A stretch of DNA of 6,354 nt from an uncultured Tabrizicola sp. (GTDB lineage: Bacteria; Pseudomonadota; Alphaproteobacteria; Rhodobacterales; Rhodobacteraceae): assembly GCA_937858255.1 (NCBI GenBank), contig CALLZQ010000383.1, forward strand, positions 1 through 6,354, read 5' to 3'. Position numbers and translations under genes: made by a program. A model generated the notes under the pieces. That model made no database searches. It was not told the origin of the DNA and worked only from the letters and a program-made list of their open reading frames with translations. Positions 1 through 4,278 of the stretch are shown here, one piece after another; positions within the stretch are counted from its first letter, which is position 1, and the number at the start of each line of letters is the position of its first letter.

Positions 1-1
1 A

Positions 2-169
2 GAATGGGCGCCCCGGGGCGGGGCCTGGCAGCCGCCGGTATTGCACCACCAGACGCCATGGCAAGAGATTTACCGCCAGCATGTCGGGCAACTGTCCGAA
101 GGGGGCTGTCTGGAGCTGGCAACTGCTTATCGCCGCGTGGCGCAGGATCTGCCCCGCGACAATCATTGA
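2..169 (+). CDS. 3' end of an unidentified protein (partial)
   Basis: Reading from base 2, an open frame runs from the window edge to a TGA at 167-169 and gives about 55 residues. It has no start codon here, so the gene begins outside the window. The visible peptide begins EWAPRGGAWQPP and ends in a hydrophilic, probably helical tail (EIYRQHVGQL, then LELATAYRRVAQDLPRDNH). Codon third positions are mostly G or C, as in the neighbouring genes, whereas the overlapping ATG-started frame from position 4 has poor codon choice. The stop lies 15 nt before the SDR start codon, so this gene is probably the upstream member of the same transcription unit. I do not recognise the family; tryptophan- and histidine-containing stretches (PWQEIY, LHHQ) are visible but not diagnostic. 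Confidence 0.6.
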   Translation, partial: EWAPRGGAWQPPVLHHQTPWQEIYRQHVGQLSEGGCLELATAYRRVAQDLPRDNH

Positions 170-172
170 AGG

Positions 173-178
173 AAAGGA
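173..178 (+). promoter_or_regulatory. Ribosome binding site of the SDR gene
   Basis: AAAGGA within a purine-rich run at 169-178 lies 6 nt before the ATG at 185. This supports that start codon; the next in-frame ATGs are deep inside the NAD(P)-binding fold. Confidence 0.6.
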
Positions 179-184
179 TTTCCC

Positions 185-925
185 ATGCCGACCATCCTGA
201 TCACTGGCGCCGGCAGCGGCATCGGTCGCGCGACCGCCCGGCACTTTCTGGATCACGGCTGGCAGGTCGCGTTGGTCGGCCGTCGCGAAGCGGCGCTGCG
301 CGAAACGGCTGAGGGGGCCGCATCGGGCCAGTCGATGATCCTGCCGCTGGATGTGTCCGACCCCGCGGCGCTCGAGGCCGGTGTCGCGCGGATGGCGGCG
401 GAATGGGGCCGGATGGATGTCCTGTTCAACAATGCCGGTATGGGCCTGCCCTCGACCCTGATTGACGAGATCGCCGTTGAGGATTGGTTGCGCCTGTCAA
501 ACACCAATATCAACGGCATGTTGCTTGCTGACCGTGCGGCATTTGGCCAGATGCGGCGCGAGTCGACGCTGGGCGGGCGGATCCTCAACAGCGGTTCGAT
601 TTCGGCCGATGTCCCGCGCCCCGGCTCGGCGCCCTATACCATGTCGAAACATGCGGTGACGGGATTGACCCGCAGCCTCAGCCTTGACGGGCGGGCCTTC
701 AACATCGCCTGCGGACAGATCGACATCGGCAATGCGCTGACCGATATGGTTACGCAAATGACCAAGGGGGTGCCGCAGGCCGATGGCTCAATCCGCGTCG
801 AACCGACGATGGATGTCAACCATGTGGCCGCCTCGGTCCGGCATATGGCGGAATTGCCGCTGGAGACGAACGTGCAATTCATGACGGTGATGGCCACCGC
901 CATGCCCTATATCGGCCGGGGCTGA
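185..925 (+). CDS. Short-chain dehydrogenase/reductase (classical SDR), probably NADP(H)-dependent
   Basis: This is a soluble cytoplasmic oxidoreductase of 246 residues, the usual length for a classical SDR. The complete Rossmann signature is visible: TGAGSGIG at residues 7-14, the LDVSD acidic turn at 55-59 and NNAG at 82-85. The catalytic tetrad can be placed as Asn108, Ser138, Tyr151 and Lys155 (YTMSK). Arginines directly after the second beta strand (VGRRE, 31-35) favour NADP(H) over NAD(H); this is inference. The C-terminus ends in MPYIGRG, a tail I associate with a widespread bacterial SDR subgroup of unassigned substrate. The stop codon is followed after 8 nt by a GntR regulator, so the pair is probably co-transcribed and the regulator may control its own operon. 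The carbonyl or alcohol substrate cannot be read from the sequence. The family assignment is secure; the specific function is unknown. Confidence 0.93.
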   Translation: MPTILITGAGSGIGRATARHFLDHGWQVALVGRREAALRETAEGAASGQSMILPLDVSDPAALEAGVARMAAEWGRMDVLFNNAGMGLPSTLIDEIAVEDWLRLSNTNINGMLLADRAAFGQMRRESTLGGRILNSGSISADVPRPGSAPYTMSKHAVTGLTRSLSLDGRAFNIACGQIDIGNALTDMVTQMTKGVPQADGSIRVEPTMDVNHVAASVRHMAELPLETNVQFMTVMATAMPYIGRG

Positions 926-933
926 CCACGCCG

Positions 934-1605
934 ATGGCCGAGGCGGTTCTGGCTGAACGTATCGCCGCGCATCTGCGCCGGGCGATCCTGCGCGGGGCGT
1001 TGCCCCCCGGCGCGCCGATCAAAGAGCGGGATCACGCCGCCGAACTGGGTGTCAGCCGGACCCCGATGCGCGAGGCGATCCGTCAACTTGCCAAAGAGGG
1101 GCTGGTCGATCTGCGCCCCGCCCGCAGCCCGATCGTCACCCGCCTTTCGCCGCGTGAGGTGGCTGATCAGGTGGCGGTGCTGCTGGCGCTGGAGACGCTT
1201 GCGGCAGAACTGGCCTGCGCCCATGCCAGCGAAGACGATTTGCGCGATTTGCAGGCGATCCAGGACCGGATTGGCGCCCTGTATGACCAGGCCGATCCGC
1301 TGGACCTCTTTGAAATCGACATGGCGTTTCACAGCGCCATTGCCCGCGCCTCGCAGAACCGGGCGCTGGCCGAGACGCATCACGGCTATCTCGCGCGCTT
1401 GTGGCGGGTGCGGTTTCTGTCGGCGAGGCAGGCGCGAAACCGCGCGCGGGTGGTGGCGCAGCATGAGGCGATCCTTGCGGCGCTGACAGCGCGCGACACG
1501 GCCGCCGCCCGTCAGGCAGTCGCGGCGCATCTGGGCAATCTGGCCGAAAATATCCTGCCGGTGCTGGAGGCCGAGGCAGCGGGTCCTATCGAAACACGCT
1601 CATGA
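934..1605 (+). CDS. GntR-family transcriptional regulator, FadR/FCD subfamily
   Basis: This is a DNA-binding regulator of 223 residues, a normal length for the family. Residues 4-70 form the GntR winged helix: LRRAILRGALPPG, then ELGVSRTPMREAIRQL carrying the recognition helix, then the wing to IVTRLS. Residues 74-205 form an all-helical FCD ligand-binding domain. The FCD metal-site residues are in place: Asp129 and His133 (FEIDMAFH), His177 (AQHEAIL) and His199 (AAHLGNL). The family usually binds a small carboxylate or similar effector at a bound metal ion. The ATG lies 8 nt after the SDR stop and lacks a strong Shine-Dalgarno sequence, which suggests translational coupling. Regulation of the upstream SDR operon is an inference from position. 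The last 20 bp of the gene overlap the 3' end of the convergent flavoprotein gene. Family certain; effector unknown. Confidence 0.93.
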   Translation: MAEAVLAERIAAHLRRAILRGALPPGAPIKERDHAAELGVSRTPMREAIRQLAKEGLVDLRPARSPIVTRLSPREVADQVAVLLALETLAAELACAHASEDDLRDLQAIQDRIGALYDQADPLDLFEIDMAFHSAIARASQNRALAETHHGYLARLWRVRFLSARQARNRARVVAQHEAILAALTARDTAAARQAVAAHLGNLAENILPVLEAEAAGPIETRS

Positions 1606-2278
1606 TCTCGGACAACGGTTTCTTGCGCTTGGCCACGGCGGGCACCGTCGCATCATCGGCGGGATAGCCGACGGGCAGGATCATCACCGCCTTTTCCTGC
1701 GCCGGCCGCCCGCAGAGCGCGGGCAAAAAGGCCATGGGATTTGGCGTATGTTCAAGGCAGACCAACCCGGCATGATGGATTGCCGCGATCAAGAGGCCGG
1801 TGGCGATGCCGACACTTTCCGGCACATAGTAATTCTTGTAGCGCTGCCCGTCCTCGGTCATCCCGTAGCGCTGGGCAAAAATCACGATCAGCCAGGGCGC
1901 ATCCGTCAGATGCGGTTTTGAGGCGCCGGTGCCGATGGGTTCCAGTGCGGCCAGCCATTCATCCCCCGCGCCACCTGCATAAAAGGCGCGCTCTTCCTCT
2001 TCGGCAGCGGCACGGATCTGGGCCTTGATCGCCGGATTGGCGATGGCGGCAAAGTGCCAGGGCTGGTGATTGGCCCCTGACGGCGCCGTGCCCGCCGCTG
2101 CGATACAGGCGGCAATCACCGCCTCGGGCACGTCGCGGGGTGAATATTGCCGCACCGAATGGCGCTTTTTCATGTAATCGCGAAAGGCCTCGGCGGCGGT
2201 CAGCGCCTCATCCGCGCTGCGCTGCACCCGGTCGGGTAGCGGCAGCGCCTCATATTTCACTTCGCCCTTGCGATACAT
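1586..2278 (-). CDS. Iodotyrosine deiodinase-like FMN flavoprotein (nitroreductase superfamily)
   Basis: This is a 230-residue FMN enzyme, close in length to bacterial members of the iodotyrosine deiodinase (IYD) branch. FMN-binding features include RHSVRQYS at 39-46, TAPSGANHQPW at 64-74 and the closing PVGYP at 202-206. The whole protein tracks IYD: EEEERAFY, TDAPWLIVIF, ESVGIATGLL, GLVCLEHTP and RPAQEK. The three IYD residues that grip the substrate zwitterion (human Glu157, Tyr161, Lys182, from memory) match Glu96, Tyr100 and Lys121 with identical spacings of 4 and 21. The IYD threonine that sits near flavin N5 matches Thr178. This suggests reductive dehalogenation of halotyrosines or a related phenolic amino acid, but the substrate is inferred; automatic annotation would say nitroreductase family protein. 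The ATG is one base after the mbfA stop, so it is the second gene of that operon. A TAG stop lies inside the gntR 3' end. Confidence 0.88.
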   Translation of the reverse strand: MYRKGEVKYEALPLPDRVQRSADEALTAAEAFRDYMKKRHSVRQYSPRDVPEAVIAACIAAAGTAPSGANHQPWHFAAIANPAIKAQIRAAAEEEERAFYAGGAGDEWLAALEPIGTGASKPHLTDAPWLIVIFAQRYGMTEDGQRYKNYYVPESVGIATGLLIAAIHHAGLVCLEHTPNPMAFLPALCGRPAQEKAVMILPVGYPADDATVPAVAKRKKPLSEIMSVFR

Positions 2279-2279
2279 C

Positions 2280-3257
2280 TCAGCCGCCCCCGATCAATGC
2301 CCCAGCGGCAAAGACCAAAGCACCGCCCAAGACGACCTGCAAGGCCGCCCGAACGAAAGGTGTCTCCATATATTTGTTCTGGATCCAGGCGATGGCCCAT
2401 AGTTCGACAAATACGATGATCATCGCGAGCGTGGTCGCGGTCCAGAATTCCGGGATCAGATAGGGCAGCGCATGGCCCATGCCGCCCACCGTGGTCATCA
2501 CCCCGCTGGCCAGCCCCCGCTTCCACGGGCTGCCCCGACCCGAGAGTACCCCGTCATCATGCGCCGCCTCGGTAAAGCCCATGGAAATACCGGCGCCGAC
2601 ACTGGCGGCGCTGCCGACCAAGAAGGTGGTCCAAGTATCCTGCGTGGCAAAGGCGGTGGCAAAGATCGGGGCGAGAGTCGAGACAGAGCCATCCATCAAC
2701 CCCGCCAGACCCGGCTGGACCCAGGTCAGGATGAACTGACGCTTGGCCGCGCGCTCTTCCTCGGCAGCGGCATCGGCATCGACATGGGTGCCGACCAGAT
2801 CATCGGCCCGGCGCTTGTGCCCCGCCTCGGCCGCCGCAAGATCGCCCAGCAGCCGCCGCGTCGCCGCATCGGTGGTCGCCTGCGCGGCGCGCAGGTAAAA
2901 GGCCTCGGCCTGATGTTCCATCGCCTCGGCCTCGGCGCGGATGGTTTCCAGCGGCAGGTTCTCAACCAGCCAGACCGGCTTGCGCGCGTAAAAGCCCGCC
3001 ACATGTTCGCGTCGGATCAGCGGGATCACCTGGCCAAACCGTTCCTGATGCAAAGCGATCAGGCGTTGGCGATGACCGTCCTCTTCCTCGGCCATCCCGT
3101 CGAACACTGCCGCCGATGCCGGAAACTCGCCGCGCAGCCGTTCGGCATAGCTACGGTAGATGCGGGCGTCATCCTCTTCGGATGAAATGGCAAGGGCCAG
3201 CACCTCTTGCTCGTCCAGGTCAGAAAAACGGCGGCGGTTGGTCAGGGCAGAGAGCAT
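2280..3257 (-). CDS. mbfA: Membrane-bound ferritin / iron exporter (ferritin-like domain fused to VIT1/CCC1 domain)
   Basis: This is a 325-residue, inner-membrane, two-domain protein. Residues 13-155 are a ferritin-like four-helix bundle with candidate diiron ligands Glu28 (ISSEEDD), Glu59 and His62 (EEEDGH), Glu114 (EAMEHQ), and Glu144 and His147 (EAGH). Residues from about 175 to the end are a VIT1/CCC1-type transporter domain beginning LAGLMDGSVSTLAP (184-197), with hydrophobic segments near 185-205, 210-228, 248-268, 273-292 and 304-323. MbfA of Agrobacterium and Bradyrhizobium, the model for this architecture, exports iron and protects against iron and peroxide stress. I chose ATG 3257 rather than the upstream GTG at 3263 because AAGGAG lies 5 nt before this ATG, while the GTG overlaps the Shine-Dalgarno sequence itself. 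An Irr-type box overlaps the predicted transcription start. The stop is one base before the deiodinase-like gene. Confidence 0.93.
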   Translation of the reverse strand: MLSALTNRRRFSDLDEQEVLALAISSEEDDARIYRSYAERLRGEFPASAAVFDGMAEEEDGHRQRLIALHQERFGQVIPLIRREHVAGFYARKPVWLVENLPLETIRAEAEAMEHQAEAFYLRAAQATTDAATRRLLGDLAAAEAGHKRRADDLVGTHVDADAAAEEERAAKRQFILTWVQPGLAGLMDGSVSTLAPIFATAFATQDTWTTFLVGSAASVGAGISMGFTEAAHDDGVLSGRGSPWKRGLASGVMTTVGGMGHALPYLIPEFWTATTLAMIIVFVELWAIAWIQNKYMETPFVRAALQVVLGGALVFAAGALIGGG

Positions 3258-3263
3258 GGCCAC

Positions 3264-3269
3264 TCCTTT
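3264..3269 (-). promoter_or_regulatory. Ribosome binding site that decides the mbfA start
   Basis: AAGGAG on the minus strand, 5-6 nt before ATG 3257-3255. The possible GTG start (3263-3261) begins immediately at the edge of this motif and is therefore unlikely. The first A of the motif is shared with the end of the iron control palindrome. Confidence 0.7.
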
Positions 3270-3283
3270 TAGAATGGTTCTAA
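3269..3283 (-). promoter_or_regulatory. Iron control element (Irr box) of mbfA
   Basis: A perfect inverted repeat TTAGAA-N3-TTCTAA lies immediately before the mbfA ribosome binding site. It matches the iron control element bound by Irr, the alphaproteobacterial Fur-family heme- and iron-status regulator, as I know that motif. mbfA is an established Irr target in rhizobia. The box overlaps the predicted -10 hexamer and start point, a placement that fits repression of mbfA when iron is scarce. The palindrome is seen directly; Irr as the binder is inferred from motif plus target gene. Confidence 0.8.
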
Positions 3284-3309
3284 CATAAGGCTTGTCGTGT
3301 CAGGCGCAA
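3282..3309 (-). promoter_or_regulatory. Candidate promoter of the mbfA operon
   Basis: On the minus strand a -35-like TTGCGC (3309-3304) and a -10-like TATGTT (3287-3282) are separated by 16 bp. The match is moderate (about four of six bases each). Transcription would start about 7 nt beyond the -10, inside the iron control palindrome, giving a very short leader before the AAGGAG. Confidence 0.45.
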
Positions 3310-3326
3310 GCGGCAACCTTGGCAAA

Positions 3327-3343
3327 AACTGTACTGATCAGTT
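3327..3343. promoter_or_regulatory. Operator copy 1, AACTG-N7-CAGTT
   Basis: A 17-bp perfect inverted repeat; the arms extend one base further on each side (AAACTG/CAGTTT). A nested ACTGATCAGT palindrome occupies its right half. Its inner edge lies 17 bp upstream of the mbfA -35 and 10 bp before the -35 of the plus-strand promoter, so a bound regulator could affect either side. Probably bound by the TetR protein encoded at 3658-4278 (inference from proximity). Confidence 0.6.
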
Positions 3344-3353
3344 TAGATTTCCC

Positions 3354-3382
3354 TTGAAAAACTGAACGACTCAGTTCATATT
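3354..3382 (+). promoter_or_regulatory. Promoter of the small-peptide/tetR unit
   Basis: TTGAAA (3354-3359) and CATATT (3377-3382) are separated by exactly 17 bp, the optimal sigma-70 spacing. The spacer is occupied end to end by operator copy 2, so a bound repressor would exclude RNA polymerase. The expected start is near 3389, leaving a leader of about 30 nt before ATG 3421. Confidence 0.6.
3360..3376. promoter_or_regulatory. Operator copy 2, AACTG-N7-CAGTT, inside the promoter spacer
   Basis: The same 17-bp inverted repeat, with the inner bases giving arms AACTGA/TCAGTT around a 5-bp centre. It fills the whole interval between the -35 and -10 hexamers, a classic location for TetR-family repressor sites. 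Its centre is 33 bp from copy 1. Confidence 0.68.
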
Positions 3383-3385
3383 CGC

Positions 3386-3402
3386 AACTGAACCAAGCAG
3401 TT
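3386..3402. promoter_or_regulatory. Operator copy 3, AACTG-N7-CAGTT, over the predicted start site
   Basis: The third copy of the 17-bp repeat, with its centre 26 bp from copy 2. A second CAGTT follows directly (3403-3407), so a longer 22-bp palindrome with perfect 8-bp arms AACTGAAC/GTTCAGTT is also present at 3386-3407. It covers the predicted transcription start and leader of the small-peptide gene. Confidence 0.65.
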
Positions 3403-3410
3403 CAGTTAAT

Positions 3411-3414
3411 GGAG
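3411..3414 (+). promoter_or_regulatory. Ribosome binding site that decides the small-peptide start
   Basis: GGAG, 6 nt before ATG 3421. It overlaps the alternative ATG at 3409-3411, making that upstream codon an unlikely start. Confidence 0.6.
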
Positions 3415-3420
3415 TTGAAC

Positions 3421-3600
3421 ATGCGCAAGACCCTTATCGCCCTGGCCCTTTCCGCCCTCGCGGCCCCGGCCTTTGCGGGCGGCGGCAACTTTGACATGCC
3501 GCATTTGATCTGGCCGAGCGAAACCGCAACTGTTACCGGCTCGACCATGGGATGCATCGCCGCCCCACAGAGCGGCGCTGCCGCGCCTGCCTGCAAATAA
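3421..3600 (+). CDS. Small secreted peptide of unknown function (59 aa)
   Basis: A hypothetical protein with a clear Sec signal peptide: MRK, a hydrophobic core TLIALALSALAA, and an AFA cleavage site after residue 19. The mature peptide would be 40 residues, starting GGGNFDMPHLIWP and ending in an Ala/Pro-rich tail. It has two cysteines (Cys45 and Cys58, the penultimate residue) that could form a disulfide in the periplasm. I chose ATG 3421 over the in-frame ATG at 3409 because GGAG (3411-3414) lies 6 nt before it and the later start gives a normal signal peptide. A well-placed promoter, three operator copies and codon bias like its neighbours support it as real. It is followed 57 nt later by tetR. 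I recognise no family; the coding call is fairly secure and the role is unknown. Confidence 0.78.
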   Translation: MRKTLIALALSALAAPAFAGGGNFDMPHLIWPSETATVTGSTMGCIAAPQSGAAAPACK

Positions 3601-3615
3601 TCGCCCAGCTTGCCC

Positions 3616-3656
3616 CCGCCCCTCGACCTGACCTATGGTTTCACAAAGGGGGGCGG
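3616..3656 (+). other. Potential RNA hairpin sequestering the tetR ribosome binding site
   Basis: CCGCCCC at 3616-3622 is exactly complementary to GGGGCGG at 3650-3656, giving a 7-bp all-G/C stem with a 27-nt loop. The right arm covers most of the tetR Shine-Dalgarno sequence. There is no following T-run, so it is not an intrinsic terminator. A role in limiting tetR translation or coupling it to the upstream peptide is conjecture. Confidence 0.3.
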
Positions 3657-3657
3657 T

Positions 3658-4278
3658 ATGGGCGCGCTAGACCAGCCAGAGGTCCGCAAGGGCCGCAAGT
3701 TCGATCAGGTGCTGGAAGGTGCCCGCGTGGTCTTTCTGCGCGATGGCTTTGACGGCGCCTCGGTCGATGACATCGCGCGCGAGGCCGGGGTCAGCAAGGC
3801 GACGCTCTACAGCTATTTTCCCGACAAGCGCCTGTTGTTCATGGAGGTGGCCAAGGCCGAATGCCGTCGTCAGGCGGATGAGGCCGAGGCGCTGATCGAC
3901 GACGCCGCCCCGGTGCAGGAAGTGCTGCGCATGGCGGCGGGCCGGATCATGGATTTCATCCTGTCGGATTTCGGCCAGCGGGTGTTTCGCATCTGTGTGG
4001 CCGAAAGCGACCGCTTCCCCGGTCTGGGCCATGAGTTCTACCATTCAGGCCCCGAGCAGATCCGCCTCAGGGTATCGGAATATCTGCGCAAAGCCGTCGC
4101 CCGGGGGGCGCTGCGGATCGACGATATCCCCTTTGCCGCCGAGCAGTTCCTGCAATTGTGCAAGGCCGATCTGCATGAGCGGCTGATTTTCGGGCTGGCC
4201 GATTGCTGCTCGCCCCCCGACCGCGAGCGGGTGATCCGCGGCGCGGTCGAGATGTTCATGGCGCGCTATGGCGCCTGA
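3658..4278 (+). CDS. TetR/AcrR-family transcriptional regulator (AefR-like C-terminal domain)
   Basis: A one-component DNA-binding regulator of 206 residues, typical for TetR proteins. The N-terminal helix-turn-helix spans about residues 15-62: ILEGA-like first helix (VLEGARVVFLRDGF), then SVDDIAREAGVSKATLYSYF at 36-55 and the FPDKRLLFMEV continuation. The ligand domain (about 80-206) contains FRICVAESDRFPGLG and an amphipathic EQFLQLCKADLHERL region, resembling the AefR-like TetR_C_7 domain; that subfamily call is from memory of the pattern. The ATG is preceded by AAAGGGGGG with 4 nt spacing, so the longer frame from the TTG at 3610 is rejected. It probably binds the three AACTG-N7-CAGTT sites upstream and represses its own unit. 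Inducer unknown. Its TGA directly abuts the folC stop on the opposite strand. Confidence 0.93.
   Translation: MGALDQPEVRKGRKFDQVLEGARVVFLRDGFDGASVDDIAREAGVSKATLYSYFPDKRLLFMEVAKAECRRQADEAEALIDDAAPVQEVLRMAAGRIMDFILSDFGQRVFRICVAESDRFPGLGHEFYHSGPEQIRLRVSEYLRKAVARGALRIDDIPFAAEQFLQLCKADLHERLIFGLADCCSPPDRERVIRGAVEMFMARYGA

Noticed and set aside
4..312. ATG-started frame running into the SDR gene
   Set aside because: It overlaps the SDR gene in a different frame and has poor codon choice; frame 2 with the stop at 167-169 is the better coding candidate.
907..1530. 207-codon minus-strand open frame opposite gntR
   Set aside because: The plus-strand frame is a complete GntR/FCD protein; the antisense product is Arg/Gln/Gly-rich without domain features.
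2472..3185. 237-codon plus-strand open frame opposite mbfA
   Set aside because: Antisense shadow of the strongly supported mbfA gene, with no ribosome binding site and an Arg/Gly/Leu-rich composition typical of such shadows.
3258..3263. GTG start two codons upstream for mbfA
   Set aside because: The GTG overlaps the AAGGAG motif, leaving no spacing, whereas the ATG at 3257 has proper spacing.
3558..3577. CGCCGC/GCGGCG hairpin near the end of the small-peptide gene, considered as a terminator
   Set aside because: It lies inside the coding region and is not followed by a T-run, so it is better explained by GC-rich coding sequence.
3610..3657. TTG-initiated N-terminal extension of the TetR protein
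   Set aside because: The ATG at 3658 has a strong AAAGGGGGG upstream and gives a normal-length TetR; the extension contains that ribosome binding site.
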